NCBI RefSeq assembly: GCF_036227565.1
Contig: NZ_CP109460.1
Coordinates: forward strand, 4,774,001 to 4,838,000
Reading direction: 5' to 3'
DNA: 64,000 nt
Source of the DNA: Streptomyces sp. NBC_01454
Lineage (GTDB): Bacteria > Actinomycetota > Actinomycetes > Streptomycetales > Streptomycetaceae
Shown here: positions 39,505-48,538 of the stretch, in pieces
Numbering within the stretch: position 1 is the stretch's first letter
How the letters are laid out: each line of letters opens with the position of its first letter
The notes under the pieces: model-generated
Told to the model about the DNA's origin: nothing
The model's database searches: none
The model's input: the letters and a program-made list of their open reading frames with translations, nothing else
Program-made: the position numbers and the translations under genes

Positions 39505-40338
39505 TCAGTAATCGGCCGGTCCCATCACGATCACCGGGTGCAGGCTCGGGTCGAGGCTGCGCAGCAGTTCCCGCATCACCTTGGGCTTGAGGCTCACACA
39601 GCCCTGGGTGGGGCCGTCGTGGTCGACGTGCAGCCACACCCCGCCGCCCTTGGCGTCGCCCCATGGCCGCTGCTTGTCCAGGGGGGAGGTGCCGGGCTCC
39701 CGGTTGTAGTTGATGGCGATGACGTAGTCGAAGGCGCCGGCCAGCGGCTCGCCGTCCACCCCGGTGCCGTTGGCGACGAAGCTGTTGTTGCGGTCGTAGG
39801 GCAGCCGGGTGCCCGCGGGGGCGGCCAGCCGGCCGCCGGCGTCGGTGAGCGCGAAGACCCCGATGGGGGAGCGCAGGTCGCCGTAGCGGTGGTCGTCGGT
39901 CCAGCCGTGGGCGGCGTTGTGCGCGCCCCAGACGGGGCCCGGCACCCAGTCCTGCGAACCCTCCGCCCGGGTGTAGAGGACGACACGGGACTGGAAGGAG
40001 TCCATGCCCTTGCCGGTGACGACCAGAACCTGCCGGGAGTTGGCCGGTATCCGCTTCCTGGCGGCGTCGCTGAGGCCGGGGATCTGCCGGCCGGCGGGAC
40101 CGTTCGGTGCGGCGTTCGGGGCGGTTTTCGGCGCGGCCGCGGGAGTACGTGGCGTGTCCGGGCCGGAAGCCGTCGCGGACGTGGTGCTCTTGGCGTCGGT
40201 CCCGCCGTTGTGATCGTCCCCCGAGGCCGGCCACGCCCACAGGGCGGTCCCGACCAGGGTGGAGACGGCGAGACCGCTCACGGCCTTGCTGCGCCGGGAC
40301 AGTCTCGTCCGCGCGCGGGACTGAGCATGGCGGGCCAT
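39505..40338 (-). CDS. exported L,D-transpeptidase-like protein
   Basis: 277 residues from ATG 40338, with GGAGGAG upstream. An N-terminal arginine-rich segment and hydrophobic helix (about 19-38, AVSGLAVSTLVGTALWAW) export or anchor it. A threonine/proline/alanine linker spans about 50-85. The C-terminal domain shows YkuD-like features: GDLRSPIGVFAL (154-164) and HVDHDGPTQGCVSL with His240 and Cys247 as catalytic pair. The substrate-side motifs are more distant than in the lipoprotein enzyme at 33.5-34.9 kb, closer to the wider murein transpeptidase-like group. It probably acts on peptidoglycan outside the membrane. Confidence 0.82.
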   Translation of the reverse strand: MARHAQSRARTRLSRRSKAVSGLAVSTLVGTALWAWPASGDDHNGGTDAKSTTSATASGPDTPRTPAAAPKTAPNAAPNGPAGRQIPGLSDAARKRIPANSRQVLVVTGKGMDSFQSRVVLYTRAEGSQDWVPGPVWGAHNAAHGWTDDHRYGDLRSPIGVFALTDAGGRLAAPAGTRLPYDRNNSFVANGTGVDGEPLAGAFDYVIAINYNREPGTSPLDKQRPWGDAKGGGVWLHVDHDGPTQGCVSLKPKVMRELLRSLDPSLHPVIVMGPADY

Positions 40339-40789
40339 GGCTGGCGTCTCCTCCAGTACGGACGGCGGTCTGCCCGGGGCTTTCGGTGGTTCTCCCACAG
40401 GGCCACTCCCTGTCATAAAAAGGGCAATCTGCACCCTACCGCGTCGGCGTCGGTGCGCCTCCGCTGGCCCCTGTGCCCCACGGCGAACACGGGTGTGAAG
40501 CGCAGGGAAGTGGGGTCCATTGGTGGGTAATTGACGGGCCGTGGACGGACCGGGCGCCCGGGCCGGTACGCGGGCCGCGCTGGTGGCGGGCCCTCGCCCG
40601 GCCGGGGGACGAAGATGGCTCGATCTGATGCAGAATCAGGGCGGGGGCGGGGCTGTACGGCCGTTCGGCACGCTTATGGCGGAGCGGCGCGACGCGCCCG
40701 GGGGAGGGCGGCCGCCGGGGGTGTCCGGGCCGCTCCCGGAGATCGGTGACGGGGCGATCCCCGAGACGGGTGACGACGCGGGGCTCCGG
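40339..40789. other. intergenic region, no gene seen
   Basis: 451 bases between the transpeptidase start and the end of the ltrA-like gene. The promoter of the transpeptidase should lie near 40390-40440, where an A-run (ATAAAAAGGG) occurs. The rest is GC-rich; frames on the plus strand continue antisense to the ltrA-like gene and are shadows. Confidence 0.4.
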
Positions 40790-41947
40790 CTACTCCACCG
40801 GTGCCGCGCCCTGACGGGACGTGAGGTGGACGCCGGCCGCGACGGTCGCGGCGGCCACCGAACCCGCCACCGGCACCGCCGCGCGCCCGGCGAGGGTGCA
40901 CGCCAGGACCAGCAGCGCCGACACCGGCAGCACCAGCTGCTGGGCCGCGCCGCGCTTGTGGTGCCGGGAGTGGATCAGCCACACCGTGCACAGGAACAGC
41001 GCATAGGGCACCGTGACGCACGCGGCCGCCCCGAACGCCGACAGCTGCGCCCGGCCGGACGACTCCCTCACCACGACCTCGATGCCCGCGCCGACCGCGG
41101 CCGCCGAGCCGAACACGAGGTAGTGGCCGTAGCCCCACAGGAACGCCTGACGGTTCGCGCGCAGGTGGCGGTGGATGGGCACGGCGAAATAGATCCAGTA
41201 CGCGGCGAAGACCAGCAGCAGCCCGCCGCCCGCGAGCGGCAGCAGCGCGCTCAGCTCGTCGTGCTCGTCCAGCGCCGACTGCACGGCCAGGGTGGCCGCC
41301 GCGATCGTCTCGCCCAGCACGATGATGGTGAACAGGCCGTAGCGTTCCGCGATGTGATGGGCATGCCAGCTGGTCTGCCAGGCCCGCTCGGCCAGCCCGG
41401 GGACGGCCAGCTCCAGCGCTCCCACGCTCACGAACACCCAGGGCACGTCCCCCTCCGGCAGGAGCAGCAGCCCCAGCCAGCCGACCTGGCACACCGTCAC
41501 CCCCAGGGCGTAGGACAGCGCGGTGCGCCGCTCCGCGCCCCGGCTGCCGTGCGCGGCCCGCAGCCACTGGGCGACCATCGCCAGCCGCATCACCACGAAC
41601 CCGCACCACACCAGGGTGAAGTCGCTCCCGGCGAAGGCCCGCGGCACACCGGCCGCCAGGATCAGCACCCCCGCCATCTGGACGAGCGTCACCACGCGGT
41701 AGAGCGGGTCGTCGGTGTCGTAGGCCGAGGCGAACCAGCTGAAGTTCATCCACGCCCACCAGATGGCGAAGAAGAGCATCAGATAGCCGAAGAGGCCGTG
41801 GCCCGGATCCCCCTCGGCCAGCGCATGCGCCAGCTGCCGGCCCGCCTGGGCGATCGCCACGACGAAACACAGGTCGAAGAAGAGCTCCAGCGGGGTGGCG
41901 GCGCGGTGCTGCTCGTCGCGCCGGCGCGCCCGCATGCGGACCGGCAC
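40790..41947 (-). CDS. ltrA: low temperature requirement protein A (LtrA) family
   Basis: 385 residues from GTG 41947, with GAGAGGAG seven bases upstream; ATG 41935 is an alternative. LtrA signatures are ATPLELFFDLCFVVAIAQ at the first helix, FFAIWWAWMNFSWFASAYDTDD, HHIAERYGLFTIIVLGETI and the HRHLRANRQAFLWGYGHY loop. About ten to twelve membrane helices are visible. LtrA was named for cold growth in Listeria, but its molecular action is not known. The final 10 residues are hydrophilic. It is divergent from the XRE gene with 191 bases between. Confidence 0.9.
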   Translation of the reverse strand: MPVRMRARRRDEQHRAATPLELFFDLCFVVAIAQAGRQLAHALAEGDPGHGLFGYLMLFFAIWWAWMNFSWFASAYDTDDPLYRVVTLVQMAGVLILAAGVPRAFAGSDFTLVWCGFVVMRLAMVAQWLRAAHGSRGAERRTALSYALGVTVCQVGWLGLLLLPEGDVPWVFVSVGALELAVPGLAERAWQTSWHAHHIAERYGLFTIIVLGETIAAATLAVQSALDEHDELSALLPLAGGGLLLVFAAYWIYFAVPIHRHLRANRQAFLWGYGHYLVFGSAAAVGAGIEVVVRESSGRAQLSAFGAAACVTVPYALFLCTVWLIHSRHHKRGAAQQLVLPVSALLVLACTLAGRAAVPVAGSVAAATVAAGVHLTSRQGAAPVE

Positions 41948-42138
41948 CTCGGCTCCTCTCGTCGGCCGGAGCGGCCGCCCTCAGTACAGCGCGGGCGGCC
42001 CCTGCCACCAACGAGGGGAGCGGGGGGCGGCGTGTCGTGCGGGGCCGCTGCGTCGCGCTGGTGCAAGGCCAGGGTTGACTGAGGCGCGTCGTGCAGCTAT
42101 AGCGGGCATACGCTTGTCGCTGAGGGGACGGTGAGCCC

Positions 42139-43374
42139 ATGTCCACAGGGTTGGCTGACAACGTTCGGAAGTACCGGCGCACAGCCGGACTGAGCCAAGA
42201 GGCTTTGGCCGAAGCAGCAGACCTCTCGCTGAGTACGGTCCGCAAGGTGGAGCAGGGCGGGGACGCGCGGGTGGAGACGCTGCACGCCCTTGCTCGCGCG
42301 CTGGGGGCGTCCACGTCAGCGCTGATCGTCACGGAGGCAGCGAAGCCCGTTCTGGGCGACGAGGCGAACCGCCGGTATCTCGCTGGGCTTCGACGTGCGC
42401 TCATGCCCCCCATCGGCCTCTCGGCGCCGCTGACGGACCACGGGGAGGCCGGCGAGCTTTCGGTCTTGCGGCGAGAGATGGAAGACGGGCACGCGCTGTA
42501 CCACGCCGATCGGTACAGCTCCGTGGCGAAGAGACTTCCGGGACTGCTGCGCTCCACTGAGACTGCCGTGTGCGCCTTTGAGGGCGAAGAGCGGCAGCAC
42601 GCCTTGATCGTGCGCGCTCAGGCGCTCGGGTTGGCAGGAAAGTACCTGACGCAGGTCCGGCAATATGACATGGCGTACCACGCGCTGTCCGAGGCCATTC
42701 GCCTTGCTCGCGAGGTGGGGAAGACGCAACTTGCCGCAACGGGAGTTGTCGGCATGTGCTGGTTGCTGCTGAGGCAAGACCGCTTCGATGAGAGCGAACA
42801 GCTTGCCACCGTCACAGCGTCCGAGCTGGAACCTCGATTCTCTGTGGCCACGCCGGGTGCTCTCGCCGTGTGGGGTGAGCTTTCCCTCAGGGTCGCGTCT
42901 GCAGCAGTACGGAACAACCGTCCGGACATAGCGCGGGAAGCCCGCAGAATGGCCGCGACGGCTGCCAGCGCGCTGGACGCGGAACACACCGACTACCGGT
43001 CCCACTGGACGACGTTCGGACCCGTCACAGCGGAACTCAAGGCCGTCGAAGACCTGTCCATCATGGGCGACGCGCGGGGGGTGCTCCGGCGCGCTGACGA
43101 CGGGCTGTTGAGTCAGAAGGCAGTACGCAACTACGGCAAGCCCAGCGCGAACAACTGGGACCGCCACCGGCTGGACGTGGCGCGGGCACACGGCCTGCTC
43201 GGGGCGCACCAGGACGCCATGGACGTCCTCACCTCGATTCGGCGCACGTCCGGTGAATGGATCACGCATCAAGCCATGGCCCGTTACGTGATGAGCGACA
43301 TTCTCCGGTCCCGTAAGCGAACGCTGACCCAGGACATGCGCGAGTTGGCTGTTCATCTCGGGGTTGCCGAGTAG
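42139..43374 (+). CDS. XRE-family regulator with TPR-like C-terminus (WhiJ-type module 1)
   Basis: 411 residues. An N-terminal HTH_3 domain (about 5-65: NVRKYRRTAGLSQEALAEAADLSLSTVRKVEQG) is followed by about 330 residues of helical repeats (for example HALSEAIRLAREVGKTQLAAT and LDVARAHGLLGAHQDAMDVL), a layout common in Streptomyces sensors that are relatives of WhiJ and AbaA-locus regulators. Downstream in the same direction are a small helical protein, a DUF397 protein and a zinc-ribbon protein, making a module. The codon use is less GC-biased than in the flanking ltrA-like gene. It likely binds DNA and is tuned by a small partner. The ligand is unknown. Confidence 0.85.
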   Translation: MSTGLADNVRKYRRTAGLSQEALAEAADLSLSTVRKVEQGGDARVETLHALARALGASTSALIVTEAAKPVLGDEANRRYLAGLRRALMPPIGLSAPLTDHGEAGELSVLRREMEDGHALYHADRYSSVAKRLPGLLRSTETAVCAFEGEERQHALIVRAQALGLAGKYLTQVRQYDMAYHALSEAIRLAREVGKTQLAATGVVGMCWLLLRQDRFDESEQLATVTASELEPRFSVATPGALAVWGELSLRVASAAVRNNRPDIAREARRMAATAASALDAEHTDYRSHWTTFGPVTAELKAVEDLSIMGDARGVLRRADDGLLSQKAVRNYGKPSANNWDRHRLDVARAHGLLGAHQDAMDVLTSIRRTSGEWITHQAMARYVMSDILRSRKRTLTQDMRELAVHLGVAE

Positions 43375-43492
43375 GTGTTGCGTAACGTGGTACATCCCTG
43401 TGAACCCTCGCCGAACTAACCCCCTGTGCACGTGGATTGCTCACCTGAGCGCCCATACGGTCCCCCTATGGAAAGTGGCGAAGGGGGCCGGA

Positions 43493-43879
43493 GTGGTGGA
43501 GAGAACGGACGGCGACCGGCAGCGGCGGCGCGACCTTGCCGACGCGGCGTCAGGGCAAGTGCCCCGGTTACTGCCCTGGACGACGGACGGCAAGCGGTGC
43601 TTGCTGAGCACAGATGATGCGGGCGGGTACCTGTCCCGGCTGGCTGACGAGATGGAAGCCGAACAGCTTGCCATGGGTGAGGACGTGCTCAGGGAAGCCC
43701 GAAAGGTGCTGGACGCCCCCCTGTCTCCGTATGCCGAGGTGCGGTATGCCGGGCTCCGTCTCGCTGAGTGCCTGAGGGACGCTCTCAGGGTCGCCGAGTC
43801 GCGCGGCATGCGCCTCCAGCACCCGAGCGAAGAAGCCGCGGAGAGCACCGCACAGGGCGCTGATGAGGCGTCTGCATGA
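43493..43879 (+). CDS. small helical protein of the XRE module, paralogue of 50652-51032
   Basis: 128 residues from GTG 43493 with AAGGGGG five bases upstream; GTG 43475 and 43496 are alternatives. The protein has a basic start, the segment RLLPWTTDGKRCLLSTD, and a helical end with LAECLRDALRVAESRG. The same two blocks occur in the small gene at 50652-51032 (RLLPWAGPEGKPCYLITD and DALRVAESRG), so these are paralogues of one family. It has no known domain. Both copies lie close to an XRE regulator, which suggests a partner or modulator. Confidence 0.65.
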   Translation: MVERTDGDRQRRRDLADAASGQVPRLLPWTTDGKRCLLSTDDAGGYLSRLADEMEAEQLAMGEDVLREARKVLDAPLSPYAEVRYAGLRLAECLRDALRVAESRGMRLQHPSEEAAESTAQGADEASA

Positions 43880-44072
43880 GCCGCACACGGCCGCAGGGGG
43901 TGGCTGTGAGTCCTCAGGCGGCCATCCAGCCGGCCCGCAATCGCTGAAACTCCGCCGTTGTCGGACGCAGCACGAGGAGAACTGCTCCCGCGGCTCGCAG
44001 GAGTCCCGGCAGGGGCGGCGCAAGACGGCACGGGGACCGCTTCCCCGGCACGTAGAAGAGGGGAAAGCCACG

Positions 44073-44273
44073 ATGAAAGCTTTAGAGTTCCGCACGTCCA
44101 GCGCATGCCAATACAACAACAAGGATCCACGCTGTGTCGAAGTGGCAACCAACGTGCCTGGCAAGGTGGTGGTCCGCAGCAGTCTGTCCGGTGAGGTGGT
44201 TGAGTTCACGGCCGTCGAGTGGACCGACTTCCTCAGCGGTGCCAAGCTCGGAGAGTTCGATATCTCGGCCTAG
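44073..44273 (+). CDS. DUF397 protein
   Basis: 66 residues from ATG 44073, with AAGAGGGGAAAG upstream. It fits DUF397: FRTSSACQYN, then the core CVEVATN and VVVRSS strands, and the ending FTAVEWTDFLSG. In Streptomyces, DUF397 genes sit next to XRE regulators in whiJ- and abaA-type loci and affect sporulation and antibiotic production; a toxin-antitoxin-like role for some has been proposed. It is the third gene of the module. The frame is open far upstream, but only this part is homologous. Confidence 0.85.
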   Translation: MKALEFRTSSACQYNNKDPRCVEVATNVPGKVVVRSSLSGEVVEFTAVEWTDFLSGAKLGEFDISA

Positions 44274-44281
44274 GAGATGCC

Positions 44282-44464
44282 TTGCAGGAGTGCCCCCGCT
44301 GTGGCAGCGAAGCGGTACCGGACCCGGAGAATGCGCGCGCTCTCTGGTGTATGTCGTGCTGGCACGTGGGGACGCCCCCGAAGGAATCCGGCTGTACGGG
44401 CTCATTGCCCCGGCGCATGCCTGCGCTGAGGGTGCTGGATGAGCACCGGGACCTGAACCGCTGA
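44282..44464 (+). CDS. small zinc-ribbon-like protein
   Basis: 60 residues from TTG 44282, eight bases after the DUF397 stop, with GGAG six bases before. Two cysteine pairs form a ribbon: CPRCG near the start and CMSCW about 20 residues later. The rest is basic and proline-rich without further motifs. It lies at the end of the XRE-DUF397 module and just before a terminator, which supports co-transcription. Such short proteins are easy to miss; it could be non-coding, but the cysteine spacing is hard to explain by chance. Confidence 0.5.
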   Translation: MQECPRCGSEAVPDPENARALWCMSCWHVGTPPKESGCTGSLPRRMPALRVLDEHRDLNR

Positions 44465-44478
44465 GCGCCTGAGAGAGG

Positions 44479-44514
44479 CCCGGTCGGCACGTTCCCCGTG
44501 TGCCGGCCGGGTTT
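44479..44514 (+). terminator. terminator of XRE module 1
   Basis: CCCGGTCGGCAC and GTGCCGGCCGGG form 12 pairs (one G-T), loop of 9 bases, followed by TTT. It lies 15 bases after the zinc-ribbon gene. Confidence 0.75.
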
Positions 44515-44648
44515 CCCGCTGTCCAACTTGGCCAATTCGTAGCTCGTGCAAGGGCACTGAGACATCCAGTGGCGCCGTGGTTCACACCCACCAGATGGCG
44601 CGGAAGAGCTCCTGAGGGGTGGCGGTGGATGTCGTGCGGGGCCGGCGG

Positions 44649-45683
44649 CTACTCGGCGACCGCCTCCACGATCGAGGGGAAGGCCGAGGTCGGCAGCACC
44701 CGGGTCAGCCGGAAGCCCTCGGCCGACAGCAGCGTCGCGAACTCCTGTGCGGTGCGCTCCTGCCCGTCGACCACGGCCATCATCGCCACGTCCAGGGTCT
44801 TGCCGAAGTGCGGGGCGTTGCCCGGTGGCAGCACGGAGTCGATGACCAGCAGCCGGCCGCCGGGCGCCATCGCCGCGTGGCAGCTGCGCAGGATGCGCCG
44901 GCAGGCCTCGTCCGGCCAGTCGTGCAGGACCTGCTTGAGGACATAGACGTCCCCGCCCTCCGGTACGGACGCGAAGAAGTCGCCCTCCTGGGTGCGCCAG
45001 CGGCCCTTCAACTCGTCGCCGTCCAGGAGGTGGTGGGCCAGCGGCGGCGCCTGGTCGAAGAGCACCCCGGTCAGCTGCGGATGGCGGCGCAGCACGGCGT
45101 GCAGCAGCCCGCCGCGGCCGCCGCCGACGTCCACGACCGTCCCGCCGGTCGCGGGGAACGGATAGATCGCCGCCACCGCCTCGTCGACCGGTGCGGACAG
45201 CGACGACATCCCGTCGTCGAAGAGCCGTCGGGTGTCCGGATCCGACTGCAGATGGGTGAAGAGGGGCGCCCCGTGGAGCCGCTCGAAGGAGGTGCCGCCC
45301 TCCCGCACCGACTCCGGCAGGTCGGCCGAGACCCGCCGGAAGAGGTCGTCGGTCATCATCATGACCGCGTCGTGCAGCGAGCCGGGGACGCCGGTGCGCA
45401 GCGGGGCGGCGGCCGGCGTCAGCCGGAAGGCCCCCGCGGTGTCCTCCCGGAAGATGCCGCGGGTGGCGAGATAGCGCAGCACGCGGCGCAGATGCGGGGC
45501 GTGGGTGCCGGTGGCGGCGGCCAGCTGCCCGGCGGTGCGCGGGCCCCCGGCGAGATGGTCGGCGATGCGGTGCTGCGCCGCGGTGCGCAGCGCGGCGGAG
45601 AAAAGGTGGCCCATGGCCTGGTCCATCAGGTGAGCCATGAGGTCGCGGGGCTCGCCGGTCGATCGGTCGGGGGAAGTGGCCAA
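44649..45683 (-). CDS. SAM-dependent O-methyltransferase, AcrO/DmpM-like
   Basis: 344 residues from TTG 45683 with GGAGG seven bases upstream. The N-terminal dimerisation helix-turn-helix domain (about 15-100) includes HRIADHLAGGPRTAGQLAAATG. The SAM motif is VVDVGGGRGGLLHAVLRRHP and the acceptor-side residues occur in LKQVLHDWPDEACRRIL, with the HDW pair as base. This is the natural-product O-methyltransferase type that acts on phenolic hydroxyls or carboxyls (as in polyketide and phenazine paths). No biosynthetic partner lies beside it, so it may act on an external phenol or a product of the 7-18 kb cluster. Confidence 0.88.
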   Translation of the reverse strand: MATSPDRSTGEPRDLMAHLMDQAMGHLFSAALRTAAQHRIADHLAGGPRTAGQLAAATGTHAPHLRRVLRYLATRGIFREDTAGAFRLTPAAAPLRTGVPGSLHDAVMMMTDDLFRRVSADLPESVREGGTSFERLHGAPLFTHLQSDPDTRRLFDDGMSSLSAPVDEAVAAIYPFPATGGTVVDVGGGRGGLLHAVLRRHPQLTGVLFDQAPPLAHHLLDGDELKGRWRTQEGDFFASVPEGGDVYVLKQVLHDWPDEACRRILRSCHAAMAPGGRLLVIDSVLPPGNAPHFGKTLDVAMMAVVDGQERTAQEFATLLSAEGFRLTRVLPTSAFPSIVEAVAE

Positions 45684-45927
45684 CGTCAGCCTCCAGTCAG
45701 CGGCTTGGGCTTGCTGGTCCCGGTCGCCGGGGGTGATCCACGGTTGCAGCCGAGCGCTCCGGTGTCACGGGCGGACTCCGGGTCAACCGCGAAGTCCGGC
45801 CAGGGAAGGGCGGGGTGGCGTGCAGGGCTCGTCGGCGGCGGCCGGGCACGGGCCCTAGGGGACGGCTCCGGGGGATGCCGGGGGCCGTCCCTCGATGCGG
45901 AGCGGCCGTTCATGGTCGAATGCGCGT

Positions 45928-47289
45928 ATGAGCGACAGCGACACGACAGGCACGACCAGCCCGACCGATGACGCCGAGCACCGCAACGACTCCGCACCGG
46001 CCGCCGTCCTGGCCCCGCTGGACGACCGCCTCCCGGACCTCGTGGCCCTCTACGAGGATTTGCACCGGCATCCCGAGCTCGGCTTCCAGGAGACCCGGAC
46101 CGCCGCCGAGGCCGCCCGCCGGCTGACCGCGGCCGGCTATGACGTCACCACCGGCATCGCGGGGACCGGTGTCGTCGGCGTCCTGCGCAACGGACCGGGG
46201 CCCGTGGTCCTGCTGCGCGCCGACATGGACGCACTGCCCGTCACCGAGAACTCCGGCCTGGACCACGCCTCCACGGTCCCCGGCCGGATGCACGCCTGCG
46301 GGCACGACGTCCATGTGACGTGTCTGCTGGGCGCCGCCGCTCTGCTCGCCGCGGGCCGCGGCCACTGGTCCGGCACGCTGATCGCGCTCTTCCAGCCCGC
46401 CGAGGAGGTCGGCGGCGGCGCCCGCGCCATGATCGACGCCGGCCTCTACACCAAGGGCCTGGTCCCCACCCCCGAGGTGGTGCTGGCCCAGCATGTCGCC
46501 CCGCTCGCCGCCGGGCTGATCGCCTACTGCCCCGGACCCTGCATGGCCGCCGCCGACAGCCTGGAGATCACCTTCCACGGCTCCGGCGGCCACGGCTCAC
46601 GGCCCGAGACCACCGTCGACCCGATCCTGATGGCCGCGTCCTTCGTGCAGCGGGTGCAGTCCGTGGTGGCCCGCGAGGTCGCGCCGAAGGACCGGGCGGT
46701 GGTCACCGTCGGCTCCTTCCACGCCGGGGACTCCGCCAACGTCATCCCCGACCGGGCCGTCGTACGGCTCAGCATCCGCACCTTCGACGAGGCGGTGCGC
46801 AGCTCGGTGCTGGCCGCCGTCGACCGCATCGCACGGGCCGAGGCCGCCGCCTCCGGTGCCGGGCGCGCCCCCGAGACCGAGGTCCTGGACACCTTCCCGG
46901 TCACCGTCAACGACTCCGCGACGCTGCGGCAGGTCAACGAGGCGTTCACCGAACTCTTCGGCGACCAGCGGGTGTTCCCCTACGAACCGGCCACCGGCAG
47001 CGAGGACGCCGGACTGCTGGCGACCGCCGCCGGGGCACCGCTCTACTACTGGTGGCTGGGCGGCTGGGATCCCGAGGAGTTCCAGGCGGCGCTGGCCGCC
47101 GGACGGCTGGCGCAGGACATCCCGTCCAACCACTCCCCGCACTTCGTACCGGTCGTCCGCCCGACCCTCACCATGGGCGTGGAGGCGCTGACCGCCGCGG
47201 CGCTCAACCAGCTGGCGCCACCGGCGACGGATGCCCGCGCGAAGCCGGCCGGGCAGGCCGCCCGGGGCGGGGCGGCACCGGGCGTTTGA
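45928..47289 (+). CDS. M20-family amidohydrolase
   Basis: 453 residues from ATG 45928. M20D-type amidohydrolase that would cleave N-acyl or amide-linked amino acids (hippurate, IAA-amino acid, N-acetyl amino acids). Features are HRHPELGFQETRT (47-59), the metal region RADMDALPV (97-105), HACGHDVH (122-129), QPAEEVGGGA (about 155-164) and the dimerisation-domain HGSGGHGSRPE. A C-terminal SNHSPHF holds the last metal histidine. The start is hydrophilic with no signal peptide. A MerR-PP2C gene follows after 95 bases on the same strand. Confidence 0.9.
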   Translation: MSDSDTTGTTSPTDDAEHRNDSAPAAVLAPLDDRLPDLVALYEDLHRHPELGFQETRTAAEAARRLTAAGYDVTTGIAGTGVVGVLRNGPGPVVLLRADMDALPVTENSGLDHASTVPGRMHACGHDVHVTCLLGAAALLAAGRGHWSGTLIALFQPAEEVGGGARAMIDAGLYTKGLVPTPEVVLAQHVAPLAAGLIAYCPGPCMAAADSLEITFHGSGGHGSRPETTVDPILMAASFVQRVQSVVAREVAPKDRAVVTVGSFHAGDSANVIPDRAVVRLSIRTFDEAVRSSVLAAVDRIARAEAAASGAGRAPETEVLDTFPVTVNDSATLRQVNEAFTELFGDQRVFPYEPATGSEDAGLLATAAGAPLYYWWLGGWDPEEFQAALAAGRLAQDIPSNHSPHFVPVVRPTLTMGVEALTAAALNQLAPPATDARAKPAGQAARGGAAPGV

Positions 47290-47384
47290 CCTTGTCCTTG
47301 GGGCAAGCCCCAGCATCGGCGGTGCCGGGCGAGGCGTCCGGCACGAGGAAGACGGACGGGCGGACGGGCGGATGGAGGCACGGC

Positions 47385-48461
47385 ATGACGCCGTACGAGG
47401 ACGGTCAACTGCTGACCATCGGGGCGTTCGCACGGGCCTGCCGGCTCTCGCCGAAGGCACTGCGCCTCTACGACGAACTCGGCCTGCTGACCCCGGCCCG
47501 TGTCGATCCGCACAGCGGCTACCGCCACTACGCCCCGGCCCAGCTGGAGCAGGCCCGGCTGGTGGCCTGGCTGCGCCGGCTCGGGATGCCGCTGGCCCGC
47601 ATCCGCGAGGTGGGCGAGCTGGCCCCGGCCGCGGCGGCCGGGGCGGTCGCCGCGTACTGGGCGCAGGTCGAGGCCGACACCGCGGCCCGCCGGGACCTGG
47701 CCGCCTTCCTCGTCGATCAACTGACGCGGAAGGACACCGGTATGACCGCATCCCGTACGCCCTTGACGATGCGCTGCGCCGCCCTGACCGACCGGGGCCT
47801 GGTGCGCCCGGCCCAGCAGGACGCGGCCTACGCGGGACCCCGGCTGCTGGCCGTGGCCGACGGCTACGGCCCGCGCGGCGGCCCGGCCGCCACCGCCGCC
47901 ATCGACGCGCTCAAGGGCCTGGAGCACCAGGACCTGGCCTCGGCGGATCTCCCGGGCGCCCTGGAGGAGGCCGCCCGCCGCGCCCACCGCGCCGCCCCCT
48001 CGGCGGACGAGGCGACCGGCAGCACCCTCACCGCGCTGCTCCGCTCCGGCAGCCGGCTGGCGCTGCTGCACATCGGGGACTCGCGGGCCTATGTCCTGCG
48101 CGACTCCGGCCTGTTCCGCATCACCCACGACCACAGCCCGGTCCAGTCACTGATCGACGAGGGCCGGCTCACCCCCGAGGAAGCCCCGTCCCACCCGCAG
48201 CACGGCCTGCTGCTGCGCGCACTCGACGCGGACACCGAGTTCACCCCCGACGTGCACCTGCTCGAAGCCCACCCCGGGGAGCGCTATCTCCTGTGCACCG
48301 ACGGCCTGACCAATGTCCTGCCCCCCGACACGATCCAGGCCGCACTCACCACCGCCACCACCCCCGACCAGGCCGTACGCGACCTCGTCCAACTGACCCA
48401 CGAGGCGGGGGCGCCGGACAACGTGGCCTGTGTGGTGGCGGAGATATCGGCGGCGGCGTAG
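47385..48461 (+). CDS. MerR-type DNA-binding domain fused to a PP2C-type phosphatase
   Basis: 358 residues. The first 75 residues are a MerR winged helix (TIGAFARACRLSPKALRLYDELGLL, then the GYRHYAPAQLEQARLV segment) and the helix to about 115 is a dimerisation coil. Residues 125-356 are a PP2C domain with its metal and catalytic aspartates: RPAQQD with Asp146, VADG with Asp159, GDSR (231-234), CTDGL with Asp306 and DN at 345-346. The MerR effector domain is replaced by the phosphatase. The likely meaning is a DNA-binding regulator that dephosphorylates a partner, such as a Ser/Thr-kinase target, or that senses metal. ATG 47385 has GGAGG upstream. Confidence 0.88.
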   Translation: MTPYEDGQLLTIGAFARACRLSPKALRLYDELGLLTPARVDPHSGYRHYAPAQLEQARLVAWLRRLGMPLARIREVGELAPAAAAGAVAAYWAQVEADTAARRDLAAFLVDQLTRKDTGMTASRTPLTMRCAALTDRGLVRPAQQDAAYAGPRLLAVADGYGPRGGPAATAAIDALKGLEHQDLASADLPGALEEAARRAHRAAPSADEATGSTLTALLRSGSRLALLHIGDSRAYVLRDSGLFRITHDHSPVQSLIDEGRLTPEEAPSHPQHGLLLRALDADTEFTPDVHLLEAHPGERYLLCTDGLTNVLPPDTIQAALTTATTPDQAVRDLVQLTHEAGAPDNVACVVAEISAAA

Positions 48462-48476
48462 CGCGGACGTGAGGGG

Positions 48477-48511
48477 GCGCGGCGGCCGGCCGATTCCGGC
48501 GGCCGCCGCGC
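48477..48511. terminator. bidirectional terminator between convergent genes
   Basis: An 11-base perfect stem (GCGCGGCGGCC / GGCCGCCGCGC) with a 13-base loop lies between the stops of the MerR-PP2C gene and the second XRE gene. It could end both transcripts. Confidence 0.7.
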
Positions 48512-48538
48512 TGACCTCGGACGGGCGGGGAGGGCCGG

